DNA of 64,000 nt, from the NCBI GenBank assembly GCA_030267565.1, contig BRXU01000053.1:186001-250000 (forward strand), given 5' to 3'. The position numbers and the translations under genes were made by a program. Numbering within the stretch: the stretch's first letter is position 1; the number at the start of each line of letters is the position of its first letter. Positions 9,801 through 21,285 of the stretch are shown one piece after another. This stretch comes from Pleodorina starrii. Lineage: Eukaryota > Chlorophyta > Chlorophyceae > Chlamydomonadales > Volvocaceae. A model generated the notes under the pieces. The model was not told the origin of the DNA, ran no database searches, and saw only the letters and a program-made list of their open reading frames with translations.

Positions 9801-12035
9801 GGCGGGTGGGTGAGTGGGGGTATGTGGGAAGGCGTGGTTGAGGAGGGTGCATGTGGGTGTGAAGTTGTGGGGTGTGAACCTGGGTTGGTTTGGGTTGGGC
9901 AGACCAGACGTCTGCGGAGCCGGGCGGGGGGCGGGGGAGGGGGAGGGGGAGGTCTCTTGGCTGCGGTACCTTGGTAATCATACTTCCGCGTCCTCCCCCC
10001 CCCCCCCACACACACACATATTGACAACCGACCCCCCCCTGCCCCCCCCCTGCCCCTGCCACCCCCTGCCTGCCCCTCAGGATCTACACGAGGGGCTTCA
10101 CCGGCTGCTGGGCCCCATCAACCACCGGATTACGGGGGAGGCGCTGACTGCCATGGCAGCAGGGGACCTGCGCAAACTGGGGTGGGGGGGGGCGCTTGGG
10201 GGTGGGGGTGCGGGATGGTGTGTGTGGGGTCAGGGAGTGTGTGTGGGGGGGGGGCGCGTGCTGGAAGGGGCAGCGCTGTTCTGTGCCGCACCCCACCCTG
10301 GATGCCCCCACTGGCACGGCGGGAGGCGGGAGGGCGGGAGGCGGGAAGGGGGGGGAGAAGGAAACACAGTTGCCTCCAGGGGGGGACCCTGCGGACGGCG
10401 GGCGGGTGCGTGCGGGGGAGGGGGTCCCGGTGTCGGTGGGGGGCGTCCCAGCCGCTGCCGCCGCCGTCCCAGCAGCAGCAGTCCCTCCCCCCCCTCGGAA
10501 GGATTCTTCTGATACGCTACCGCTCACGGGCTCCGGCCTATACGCGGATAACCCCAAAGCCCTCCTCCATCCATCCATCCATCCATCCATCCATCCATCC
10601 ATCACCCCACCCATTCTCTCGCCCCCTCCAATCCACCTCACCTCTTACCCGCACGCAACGCACAGCACAGCACCCCCGCCGCATCTCCCTCCCAACCCAC
10701 ACCCCTCTGCAACACCTATTGTACACCACCACCCACCCGCATGTACCTTGTTGCACCCACCATCGCCCCACCCTGCGCCCACCACCACCACCACCACCAC
10801 CACCCCCACCACCACCCCCGCATTCAGTCGGCTGATGGTGGAGGCTCAGGCGCACTTCGACCAGCTGGCGGGACCGCTGTGTCCCGACCAGCTCACAGCC
10901 CCCGTACTGCACAAGGTATGTGGGGGAGGTGTTGGGGGGGAGGGAGAAGGGGGGTGAAAAGAGGATACCGCAGCGGAGACGGAGACGGTGTTAGCGGGGT
11001 GAGATGGGGGAGGGGGTGAGAGGGCGAGAGGGGGTTGGGGTGGGAGAGAGCGAGATGGCGAGGAGCTAAGAAGAGCGAGGCCGAGAGGGGAGGGGGGATT
11101 GTTCGAGGAGGGCGAGGGAGGACGGGGGCGGGCGGAGGGGGAGGTGGGAGGGGGGATGTAGGCGGAAGAGACGCATCAGGAGCCCAGCCCAGCCCCAGGC
11201 CACACTCACCTTTTCGTTGCCATCGAGCGACGCCCGTCCGTCCCCCGCACACTTCCCCGACCGATAATACGTGCCTGCACGGTGCTTTGTTGCTGTACGG
11301 CAGGTGTTGTCGTACCCAGCTATCCAGGAGCTGGTGTGGGGCGGCAAGGGTGTCGGGTCGCAGGGGGATGGCACCGCTCAGCTGCTGTGCAGGGGGCCGG
11401 AGGAGCAGAGCAAGGTGAGGAGGGAGGGCTGAGGGGGGGAGGGGAGGGGAGGGGGGGAGGGGAGGGGAGGGGAAGGAGGGAGGGAGGGAGGGAGGGAGGG
11501 GTTTGGGAAGGGAGAGAGGGCTGTGGGGTCCAATCATGAGCAGCGTACCAAGGGCCTGTGCGGAGGGTAAAATGCGCACCGGGGGGTCAACACGTTCACC
11601 TTAGGGTGGGGTTGGCGGGGAAGGGGGGAAGGGGGCAGCTTTTCTTCTTGGCGGCGTTTGGCCGTACCTGTGTATCCGTGTATCCGTATCTGGTTTGGGC
11701 GGAGGGAGGGAGCAAGGGGGCCGGGGGGGGGAATGAAAGGGCGATGGAGCTCCGGGGGGGCGGGGGGACCTTTCCGCCGCCCCACTCGCCCCCACCCCCA
11801 TCCCAACCCCCGCCTCCCCGAAACCCACTCCCGGTGGTGGTGGTGGTGGTGGTGTTTTGCTCCTCCTCGTCCTCCTCCCACACCGCAGGTCTGCTCCATT
11901 CTCAGGGAGGAGCTGGGAATGGACTGCATGCCCCTATCTGTCACTGTCAAGCCGCCGGGGCTGGGCGGAGCAGCAGCAGCAGCGGCCAGCAACGGCGACG
12001 GCGACGGTAACGTCGGCGTCGGCGACAGCAGTTGA
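6837..12035 (+). CDS. GHMP-family small-molecule kinase (ten exons, 422 aa)
   Basis: Exons 6837-7022, 7116-7200, 7599-7861, 8472-8571, 9148-9240, 9640-9734, 10081-10181, 10828-10915, 11304-11414 and 11889-12035 all have GT..AG borders, keep phase, and sum to 1269 bases. The protein has the three GHMP motifs. Motif 1 is GRLCLFGEHTDWAG (residues 16-29). The ATP-binding motif 2 is PMSKGLSSSAA (about 164-174). A weak motif 3, GGKGVGSQGDG, lies at 350-360. MDQACAYG at about 214 carries the Asp expected of the catalytic base. Family members phosphorylate sugars, mevalonate-type alcohols or homoserine; the substrate cannot be read here, and the GEHTDW start is closest in style to galactokinase-like sugar kinases. 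No transit peptide is obvious, so it is probably cytosolic. The C terminus ends in an Ala/Gly/Asp tail. Introns are rich in G and C tracts. Confidence 0.88.
7214..7346 (+). repeat. seven perfect copies of a 19-bp tandem repeat
   Basis: The unit CAGTCGCAGGCCGCAGTCA is repeated seven times without a mismatch from 7214 to 7346, then breaks into a partial copy. It lies in intron 2 of the GHMP kinase gene, which starts at 7201. Because 19 is not a multiple of three, the repeat is open in several frames by chance and is not coding. Confidence 0.95.
9003..9106. repeat. interrupted (GACT)n microsatellite
   Basis: Blocks of 2, 7, 5 and 5 GACT units are separated by the same GGGTCGATT spacer, giving a two-level repeat. 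It lies in intron 4 of the GHMP kinase gene, about 40 bases before the exon 5 acceptor at 9147. Confidence 0.9.
10521..10555 (+). repeat. dispersed intronic repeat family B, copy 1
   Basis: A 35-bp sequence containing CACGGGCTCCGGCC and GCGGATAACCCC in GHMP kinase intron 7. Near-identical sequence recurs at 53327-53360 in an intron of the codanin-like gene, and the last part recurs on the opposite strand at 24257-24283 in the kinase gene. All three copies point in the sense direction of their host gene. Confidence 0.7.
10965..10999 (+). repeat. dispersed repeat family A, copy 1
   Basis: ATACCGCAGCGGAGACGG followed by AGACGGTGTTAGCG, in intron 8 of the GHMP kinase gene. The same core appears at 12664-12704 (plus), 44740-44790 (minus), 54865-54906 (minus) and 63856-63906 (minus), with a weaker match at 42521-42564 (plus). 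Confidence 0.75.
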
Positions 12036-12402
12036 TTTGGATGAGGTACCGCCGGCGGGGCAGCACATCGGCACCGGATACGGTACACCCGGGGGGGGAG
12101 CTGGCGGCTGAGGGCGCCAGCGAGAGGGGAGAGGCCGCTGGGGCATGGGGCCTAGGGGGGAGGGAGGGAGGGAAGGAGGGAGGGGTGAAGGGAGGGAAGG
12201 AGGGAGGATTCCGGGGAAAGCCGGTGAGGTGCACCTTTGCTCCTCGCCTGCCTATTTCGTTTTTGGGGGGGGGGGAAAGGCATGTTGAAAAGGGTCCCCG
12301 GGCGTTGAGAAGGCTCTTGATCTAAAACCTCAAGGTAATACATGACGGCGAGTTGTACATGACGGCTGCCGGGGGGCGCTGGCGGGGGACGGCTCTCCTA
12401 GC

Positions 12403-12456
12403 CAGCTAGCTACTAGCTAGATAGCTAGGTACCTAGCTAGCTAGATAGCTAGATAG
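12403..12456. repeat. CTAG palindrome cluster
   Basis: About fifty bases built almost only from CTAG, GCTAGC and AGCTAGAT units, so nearly every segment is its own inverted repeat. It lies downstream of the GHMP kinase stop codon and could fold into many alternative hairpins in RNA or DNA. Confidence 0.8.
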
Positions 12457-12663
12457 TGCGTGTGTGAGTGTGTGATCAGAAGCACGCGACATCGGAGAGT
12501 GCATCGGCCTGGCGTCGAGTGTTTTGGCTCTTACGGGCTTCGCCCTTTCAACGAGCGGACGAGCACCAGCGGACAAGCAGGCGACGTTTGCGGCAACCGC
12601 GCTTGGTGCACTACCCTACTTTGTGATTACCGGTACCGGTGCCTTATTGGGGGGTAAGAAATG

Positions 12664-12704
12664 ATGCCGCAGCGGAGACGGAGACGGCGTTAGCGAACGG
12701 ACCC
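12664..12704 (+). repeat. dispersed repeat family A, copy 2
   Basis: The most complete plus-strand copy: CCGCAGCGGAGACGGAGACG then GCGTTAGCGAACGGACCC. It lies 0.6 kb downstream of the GHMP kinase stop codon. Confidence 0.8.
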
Positions 12705-13619
12705 CGAACCGGGGGGGGCTGCTGAGGTCGTGAGCCTCTCTGTTGGCGCGTCGCCCGGCCGTGTAGCCTTGGACCGTGTGTGGGACCGGTTCCTGTTGTG
12801 TGGGACCGGTTCTGCGTCCTCGCTGCTGGGTAAGTGGGTATGCTGTCCGTCCCGCTTCGGTTCAGCACGTGATCGGGCAGCCATATGCTGCTGCTGCTAC
12901 TGCTGCTGCTACTGCTGCTACTGCTACTGCTGATGTGGGACGAGACGATGGGTTGAGGCAGCTGGTTACCGTAGCTGCTGTACGAGTTGTACGGCAGTGG
13001 AAATGATGACGCTGATCATGGTGCCTGGAAATGGAAGACGTTTTAGCCAGCAAGAACGAGAGAGACGGAGACGGATCTTGGGGATTCGGCGAGAGGGCAT
13101 GTTGTAGGGAGAGGACGACAGCGGTGCTGCGGTGACCGAAAATGGAAAACGGGGGGAGAAAATGAAAGGGATCCGGCGGGATGAGGAGGAAGGAGGCAGG
13201 CGAGGCAGCTGAGGAGGTGCGGGTGTGACTCACTGCGCCCTCGCAGGCTGAGAGTGCGGGCTCATGCTGTTCTTTCAGGAGGTGGGCGATTCTTTCTGAA
13301 GGTGGGCGATGGCTGCGCAAAAAGGATGCGCTGCGGAGGGGGTGGCTGGTGGGCACGGTTTTGTCTGTCGTATGTGGTGTGTCATCACCGATGGGGCGTC
13401 AGTACGACATCACGATCGTCTGTTAGTCATCGTTCCGATGGGCAACAACGTTTTGGACTCTTGAAGGAGTAACCTGTACAAGCTCGACACCAAGCATCGC
13501 AGCCCTTAGCTAGCGCTCAAGCCAGTTGCTTGCCATTACGGAGACTGCGTTTCAACTGCTGTGCTTACGTGTAATATTGCCGCCGCTGCTCTATATTGAT
13601 CCGTGGTTCGCTCTCCTTC

Positions 13620-13979
13620 ATGACCGTACGTTCTCTAGTTACGAGCTTGCTGCGCGGTGCGAGCACAGGAGCGCAGCAAGGGTTTACCAAGGAGGCAGTC
13701 GTTGATTTAATACAGAAAGCAGCTGCGAAAGATAGAGGCTTGCGGAAGGCTTGGCAGGTCAAGGCGGCGAGCTGGGTGAAGAAGGTGCACATCGATCGAG
13801 GCGATGTGAAGGTCGGCCATATGTCGCAAGGCCGCTTCCAGGTGCTGCCTCACCTTCGGCCGCGCTACTTCGTACCGGCGGACTTGGATAAGTTTGAACT
13901 GAAGCCTTATGTGGAGGTCGAGGGCCTCAAGAAGGCCGCTGCCGATGCGGGGGCAGGCGCGGCGACGCCGGCATCGTGA
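13620..13979 (+). CDS. MRPL41: mitochondrial large-subunit ribosomal protein mL41-like (119 aa, intronless)
   Basis: A single uninterrupted frame from the first ATG to TGA. The N terminus (MTVRSLVTSLLRG) is basic, hydroxylated and free of acids, as expected of a mitochondrial targeting peptide. The C-terminal half holds GRFQVL, then a P-x-YFVPADLDKFELKPYVE block. This matches the hallmark of the mL41/MRP-L27 family, whose members carry a VVPDL-x-x-F-x-LKPYV signature. The family sits on the mitoribosomal large subunit. The length (119 aa) fits the family, although the middle part (WQVKAASWVKKV) is not one I recognise, and a short Ala-rich tail follows the signature. In-frame sequence upstream of the ATG is open only through a TTG, so the ATG is preferred. 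Confidence 0.7.
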   Translation: MTVRSLVTSLLRGASTGAQQGFTKEAVVDLIQKAAAKDRGLRKAWQVKAASWVKKVHIDRGDVKVGHMSQGRFQVLPHLRPRYFVPADLDKFELKPYVEVEGLKKAAADAGAGAATPAS

Positions 13980-15780
13980 TCAGACCCGTCTCGTGACAGC
14001 CCTCTGAGGAGCAACCGATGAAGCGTGGCACGCTCGGCGTCGCCTACCTGCGTTGACGGGATGTCTCTCCACGTCCCATCCATCTGGGGCAGGAGCATGG
14101 GCAGCAGCAGGCCGACGTTGGCCACGGGGACGGCAGGGGGGGCTGCACGGGCTTTCTCGTTTAAGCCGTTGGCAGCCCGTGACCGTCCCCTTACGATGCT
14201 TAGGAGTGTCCACAAGCAGCGAACGCCTGAAAGGGCCTGAAAGGGATGGTCGCATCAGCTTCCTGTCCCTGGGCTCTGCCCGGCGGCGCGGCGGTGTGTC
14301 TGGCATGTCGCGGTTGCCTAGCTCATGAAGTCATGATGCCCCCCCTGGTATACGCCCACGACCTGCGGCGCGGGGGCACGGGTGTCACTGTGCTCTGGAT
14401 TACGTGGCAGGGCCAGATGTCCCCACGAAGGCATAGACCGCACGCACAAACACGCACACATACACACCGCCGCGGGGGGGGGGGTCTCCGGGACGGCCAC
14501 CCTCCCCCCCAAAAGCCACTCGTGAAGGGCACCCACTGACAGACACGGAGGGCGACCGGCACCGTGGGGACGGCGGAGGCGGAGGCGGTGGTGGTGTTTG
14601 GTGCGGGAGGCGGCGAGGCGGTCTTGTTGCGGTTGGGTTTGGCGTGTTCTGTGGCGGTGGCGCCGGGTGCTCGGGGCGCACCCGGCCGCTGCCAGCGCGC
14701 GTTTCGTGCAGTCGGAGGGCGATGGTCGGAGGACGTGCCGATGAGATGAACCGCGCCATGTTGCCGTAATAGAGGCTTTGAGGGCGCGTGTGCGACGGCG
14801 CGGGCAAGAGGCCAGCCGGAGGGCACTACTCCTTTGCCCCCTCAGACGGAAGGGTCAGACTGAACAGGGTTGTCAGTCACCCTACTCCGCGCGAACACGA
14901 CTCTCGCAAACATATGCCGTATTGCCGTACTGTCGTCCAGGTGGCCCCTCATACCGGCAGTGCCGCTGCGTGCGGAAGGCCATCCCAGATCCCACGTGTC
15001 CGGGCCGGGGGCGGCAGCAACAGCAGCAGCGGCAGCAGCAGCAGCAGCCTGGCTGTGTCCCACCGGTGTGTGTGTGGGTGTGCGTGTGTGTGGGTGTGGG
15101 TGTGTGACCAACATTCTGGGGGGTTGGCCGGGGTTTCAGAGGGCGGCAGGGAGGCAGGCCGCTTGCCCCCACGGGAGCACGAAGCACGGTTGGGGGAATG
15201 CGGTCGGGGGCGGGGGCGGGCGGGGGGCGGGGGGCGGCGCACGAGGGCCGACCTGGCGTGGGCGTGCGGGTGTGTATGCATCTGGACACGTCTGGGGGGA
15301 ATGTGTGATGTGATGGAGCGTTGGCAGGTGCCGCATGTGATGCCGCTTTGCGCGCCATGATGTCGCGTACGGCCGTGTCGTGCGTTGCCGTACACTGTTG
15401 CCGTACCACGGAGATGCATGTCGCGATGAACAGCGCACTCGGGAACTCCGGCACGATGAGCTCTGCTGCTGCTGCTGCTGCTGCTGGCCTGCTGCTGCTG
15501 TTGTGTTTGGTCTTTTTACCGTGGACATGTTCGTATGTTGACAGTCCATCGGCAGACACGGGGCGGCGAGGGAAGAGGGGAAATGGAGGATTGTGTGAAG
15601 ATGAGTGGGACCGCTGTGGCTGCTTTGGTTTCGGGGCGGCTCGCACTGAGTCGCGCGTCCGGCCGTTGGCTCGTTCGTTCCTTCATCCGTTGGCTCATTT
15701 ATTACAACAACTAAGGGTGTTAAAGAGTCAAAATGTCGTATGGGCGACGCCTGTGAAGTGAACGACGTTTCCGGCCACTC
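13980..15780. other. possible minus-strand coding remnants; no gene model supported
   Basis: Several minus-strand stretches look protein-like but I could not join them. Examples are LLLPMLLPQMDGTWRDIPS near 14070-14120 followed by a GTAGGC donor, GHLALPRNPEHSD near 14380, and ELIVPEFPSALFIATC near 15410-15460 bounded by GCAG and GTACGG. A gene spliced in this order would have to end inside the mL41-like gene, which argues against it. The region also carries CAG and CTG runs (15014-15050, 15462-15500) that would read as Ala or Gln. Confidence 0.25.
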
Positions 15781-18700
15781 ACAGCTCTCAAGGCTTCAAC
15801 CAGGGACCAAACACCAGGTAGGGTAGGTATGTTCTACGGTAGCAATTGCCGCAGCCCACCCGCCAATCCATCTCCTGCCTCGCCCCCCGCCAGTCCGCCC
15901 CCCGCCAGTCCGCCAGTCCGCCCACCCTGCTGCAATAAACTCTCAGCGCAGTAAACCCTGCAGCAACAATTCCGGCGCACATCGTCGTAACACCACATCA
16001 GCGCAACCAACCACATCACAGCTTTACGCAGCCTGCAACAGTTGTCATCAATCGTTCCGAGTCGTCAGTCAAATGTATGATATCGTAACGTATCGTATCG
16101 TATCAAGTGTTGGCCTAACGAATACCGTAACGCAAGTCGCCGCCAGTCTAGTCCACGAAGGCCGCACAGCGCGATGGGCCCCACAAAGGCCGCGCATGAA
16201 GACCGCGCCCCCCGGCAGCGGCGCGCATCCGCAACCGCCGGGACTGTTCTGCACATCCCGCCTGCGGCCCCACGGCCCACCGGCGCCTTTGATCTCCGGA
16301 CGCTCTGTACGGAACGCCACCACATAGCCCCCCAACCCAACCCCCCAAATGCACATGGGGGCGGCTCCGCCCGCCCAACCAATACAGAGCTCCCAAACAG
16401 AGCAGCACGCACGGAGAGGCACCCGATCGGCCGCCTGCCTGCCAGCCTGCCGCGCATAAAAACATAACTACCGCGCAGCCTCCCCTCTCCTCCCCTCGTG
16501 GCCGTCGTGTCACCAGCACAAAGGTGGTAGCATTCAGGGCCCGCCCCGCCCCGCCCCGCCCCGTCCAAATAATATAAAACAGCCTCGCAGCGGAGTCGCG
16601 TCTCAGCGCCCCGTGGGGAGAGGATGAGGGGTAGGAGCACAGAACCCCGGGAAGGAAGCGGAGGGGAACAGGCAGGCACGTGGGAAGTACGGCCAGGCCA
16701 AGCGCCGAAGCATCATGACATACCGGTACACTCCGGCCAAATACGCGACGTGGGATCGCGAGACCCACAGAAAGACCCCGGAACCGGTCCCGGGAACAGC
16801 AGCCCTTCAGCCGGACCGGACCGGACCGGACGGGTGGGAACACGGCGGGCACCCGGGCGCCCGGAAGTTCGTGTCGTAACGGTCGAGTAACGGTTGAGTA
16901 ACTTTGTCCTCACGCAACGCAACGCATCGGCTCAAGTGAATCCAGAACTCCGTGCGCGTAATGGCTGTCGTCACTACAACCAACGTACTAAAACCGATGT
17001 CGTCAACAGCGCACGCGCCCGGGAGCAAAGCGAAGCGCCCGAGAACCGCGATCAAAAAGCGACAACCGACTGAGAGCAGAGTTCCTCAAGGGATGTGCCG
17101 TTGGTAGGTGCCGTTACGAAAGAAAGCGTCCGACGTCCCGCGCTGCTCCACTCTGCCCCTCGTTTGCCCACGCGCGCCAAGCCCTGCGCGACACCCAACC
17201 ACCACCGCCTCCTGCTGCCCCCCGCAGACCCGTTTCTCCGGGTCTCCCGGAGCCTTCTCCACCGCTTCCTACAGCTCTTACACCTGCCTGCCAACCAGCC
17301 AGCCTCTATCGTTTTTTGTGCCGCGCGCGCGACCCGCATGCGTTCACGTGCAGGGAGAGGAAAGAGACTGCGCAACCTGAATTGACATCATAATAAAGTG
17401 TGTAAAGTAGCATGGTAGCATATTATTATTAATGTAAAAGATGAAGGAAAAGAAACGTGTCCGCTGGTGTAACTAGACCGCGGCCCCAAATATCCCCAAA
17501 TATCCCGAAATGCCCGAAATCGAACGCGGCGCGGCGCAGCGCCCGAGGATACGCCGAGGAGCCCCATTGCTGGGTTCGTTGTGTCGACACCCGTCGCGGC
17601 GAGCCAGACAGCATCAACATGAAAAGCACCTTTCCTGCACACTTTGCTCGACCGCCTGCTCGACGGGACGAACCAGCAACGACAGATCGTCCCGCCAGAT
17701 CCTTGCCGCCCGCCCGCCCGCCCGCTCGCCCGCCGCGGCGAGAACAAACTCAGCGACGGTCAAACTACCGTCACAGCGCGCGCCGCCCGCGCTTTGGCAC
17801 AGGACCCGGGACTCCAACAACACCCCGCCGGCCCCTTCTCGACACCCGCTGCTGCAAAGTGTGGTGGAATCCAGGGGGGGGTGGATATTTCCGGGTCAAC
17901 CCATTGCAATGCGCGCAGCCCAGCCCAGCCCAGTCCACCCACATAACCTCTTTCCCCCCCCACCACCACCACTGCTTAGCCCACACACCCGCGTGGGCGA
18001 TTTTCTTCTCTTTGCCAGCCGGCCGAGCAGGCAGTTCCAAAGGGTGCGACACTCACCCTCGCACCCCACCCGAGCCTTCCCTGTTCCATCCCCCCGGAAC
18101 ATGCAACCCAACCCAACCCAATCCAACCCAACCCAACCCAGCATGGGTATTTACGTCGACGCTGCGAAACATCCTCCGCCGCCCTCCCTCTCCCAACTCC
18201 AGTGGGCGCCAGCCCTGCCAGTCCGAACCCCACACTTCCTTCCTTCGGCGGCTGACGGCCCTGTTCTGCCAGACAGCCGTCGCCGCGGCCAGCGCCAGCG
18301 CCACCGCCGCCGCCGGCGCCGAGCCACACAGGCTGACTAGGCGGCCGGCGCTGCGGCCAATCAGCAGGGGGTGGGGGCCTTCGACGTAGAAGCGCGCGGA
18401 GCACGGTGGGTCAGGCAGGGCCCCACAGCCGCGAATAGATGAAAAGATAAAACTCGGCTTTTTCCCCAAACTCCACCTTCCTCCACTCCTGACAACTTCC
18501 AGACTGATTGCACGCACACACGCGCGCGCGCACACACACGCGCGCGCGCACACACACACCAGACATAAGCACGCACGCACGCACGCACGGGTGCGCAGCC
18601 ACTGCAACACTTCAGGTCGGTAATGGATACGAACCAACTCCCTCTCTCTAGGGAGACCCTCCACTCGCCTCAACTCTCGTTCGTCCCTCGCGCCGAGTCA

Positions 18701-21285
18701 TCCATGGACCCGGGTAACGGAAAAGATTGGGTCCCTCCCTCCCCTTTGTCTTAAAAGGAACGACAAAAAGAACGACATGTTGCCCTGTGAGCACCTTTGG
18801 AGCCCTCTTCTCCACCTTCTTCACCACCTCCTCCACCTCCACCACCTCTTCCTCCACCACCTCCTGCACCACCACCACCTCTGCTGCTGTCTTATTCGGG
18901 GCCCCGCCCATCCCAACCCCCATCCCCCGCACCGCACCGCAGAGCAAAGCAAGGGGGAGGGGGGGAGGAAGGTGCCCCCCGCTGGCTGCGAGTTTCTCCC
19001 GTCTTGAATTGTAGGCGGTTCGAGCAGCGTGCACAGACCAACCGACCTCAGCATACACACAAGGGACAAAGGACAACGGACAGAGGACAAAGCGCGCGAG
19101 CAGACGGAAAGATTAAAGAGGCCCGCAAGCGCGCCCCTAGGATCTCCTGCACGCAACACCCCCTCCCTCCCCTCCCTCCCCTCCTTCCCTCCCTTCCCTC
19201 CCTCCCCTCCCTTCCTCCCAGGGAGACACGGGCGGCCAGGGCGGACCAAGGGACAGGACACCGAACAGCACAGAAAAAACAAAGAAAAGCAGGCAGGAAA
19301 GCCAGCGCGCGTGAGTAATTAGGAAACCCAGAACCACCCGCCGTTTCTTGGTGGTAAAAAGAAGATACCGTTTCTTGGTGGGGGCGTGCGGGGGGGGGGG
19401 GGGGGGGGGGAACTGCTTAGCGACCCTCCACCAGGCGCGTCGTACACTCCCTTACTCGGCCGCGCACGAAGCAGCGCCACCAGCACCAGCACCAGCACCA
19501 GCAGCACACCTCCTCCCGACCACCTGTCCTTCATTCCTTCATTCCTCCCTCCCGACTCCCGACTCACGAAAAGAAAAACCCGCAAGACGCGCCGTCCCGT
19601 CTCGTGGCGGCCTTTGCTTGCCTCCATCCCCTGGGGGGTTATCCCCTTGGGGGGGGGACCACTCCGCGGAGGAAACATTCGCCGCCGCCGCAATCTCCCG
19701 GCAAAGGAAAAGGAAAAGTGTCGTCGTCGTCGCTGTCTAAATATATATATATATATATAGTAGGTTTCACAGGTCTCATGCCATGTACGGCACTCGTGCA
19801 AGTGCCGTACAGCCGTGTACAGCCCCGCCGCGCCGACAACCCGGAGGAGGACCCTGTGCGTGTGCGAATGTGCGTGTGTGTGTACGCGTATCGGGAAGAC
19901 TCCCCCGCCCCCCCTTACTTCCTTATACACCTGCCAAGGACCAACGACGCCAACCCCATTTCCTCAACTCAATCCAACCCAACCCAACCCAATGCAACCT
20001 AACGCAACCCAATCCAACTCAACCCAACAAGACAGCGCTTTCGGTCTCCGGGCGCGCTCGTCCATGGAAAATTGGCTGGTAAAGATGAGACCGGGGGTGT
20101 CGGTTTCGGAGGCGGGCGGGCGGGGGGGTATCCCTCCAGGGGAGGTTCGGACCCGGCCGGAGCCCCCGAACGCCAAAGGCGTGGCAACGGTAGTTGGGGT
20201 GGAGCGCAACCGCCGCCGCTCTCCCCCCCCCTCGCCCGGCCCATACACCCCCCGGCCAAAACACACACACACACACGGCAAACGCACGAACCCGAATGCC
20301 TCAGAGGCCCGGCATGCGCCGGTCGCGGCGGCTCAAAACGTTCAATCTGCGGCTTCCTCCTCCACTTCTCCGCACAGCGAGCCACATAACGGCGGAGCGG
20401 CGCTGCGGCAATGAGCCGCACCTGCGCTCTGTCTCCCTCCTGCCCCCCCTCCTGTCCCTCCTCCTGCAGTCCCTAGGGTACTTCATCCACCCTCCCTCGG
20501 TTGACATCGATTGACGCACCGCACCGTACCGCAGCAATCCACACGATCGTACGACAACACAAACCTCAGGGTCGGGTGACACGTACAGGGGGCAGCCGCC
20601 GCCGTACCCGCACCGCAGCAACCCACGTGTATGGGTTTGGGTTTTCCCCCCGTGCCTCTCCCCCTCCCGCCCCGCCCCTCCCTTCCGCTCGCCTTCCCTT
20701 CCCCAGAGCTGCCATAGCGGCAGTGCAGTACAGAGGTAAGGACAGAGTGTACGGCACGGAACGGCGCGGTACGACGCAGTTCTCAGTTCTACGTTCTCAG
20801 TGCAGTCGCAACACCCATCGTCATCCGAGCCGGGGCGGGTCGGGTCGGGTCATGACACCCTCCCGATGTCCGGACTAATTACCACTCCGTCACACGCGGC
20901 AAGAAAAGGAACGAAGGGCAACCCAGAACATTATGACTCAACCCCCTCAAAGCCACAGATCGGCACCGGCGGACGGCAACGAAGAGAAGAGCCGCCGCCG
21001 CCATCGCCGCCGCCGCGGCCCCCCCCCCCACACAAAACAGCCAAAACCCAAAAACACGACGCCTGCTGCCCTCCCCCTCGCCTACTGCCCTCCCTCACCC
21101 CTCCCCCCAAACAGCCCGCAACCGCAAAACCCTAAAACCAACCCTACTCACTCATCCATTCTCCGCAGCCGCCGCCCCACCTCCAGTACACCTCGCCTCA
21201 CCAATATTATAAAAACCCTGCCTCATCTCAAGGCCCGCCTCAAATCCTTCCTCCCCTCCCCTCCCCTCACCTCAAGACCCTCACC
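15781..21285. other. long low-complexity interval without a supported gene
   Basis: Both strands are full of long open frames, but they are shadows of C-rich, CCCAA (18095-18145, 19970-20035) and CA/GT sequence. Notable simple tracts are GCCCC repeats near 16535-16560, a CGCA/CACA tract at about 18515-18590, a 21-base G homopolymer at 19390-19410 and a (TA)n run near 19740-19760. The part next to 21285 is the 3' flank of the minus-strand kinase. A short gene could hide here, but I see no run of linked exons. Confidence 0.4.
19390..19410 (+). repeat. G21 homopolymer
   Basis: Twenty-one consecutive G residues, an extreme homopolymer and a likely assembly or sequencing weak point. Its true length is uncertain. 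Confidence 0.9.

Larger units (their letters stand above)
12036..13619. other. 3' flank of the GHMP kinase gene and upstream region of the mL41-like gene
   Basis: No second gene is supportable. The stretch includes G-rich runs, CTAG-palindrome clusters (12403-12456), a CTG/CTA tract (12886-12932) and a copy of repeat family A (12664-12704). A TGTAA at 13569-13573 is the only plus-strand polyadenylation-like signal I noticed. If used by the GHMP kinase gene it would give a very long 3' untranslated region ending just before the next gene. Confidence 0.4.

Noticed and set aside
13907..14215. Minus-strand protein overlapping the 3' end of the mL41-like gene
   Set aside because: Part of it looks protein-like, but it would run antisense into a well-supported coding exon and no splice partner was found.
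17457..18389. 310-codon plus-strand frame
   Set aside because: Composition follows C-rich and CCCAA repeats, there is no domain, and competing frames on both strands are equally open.
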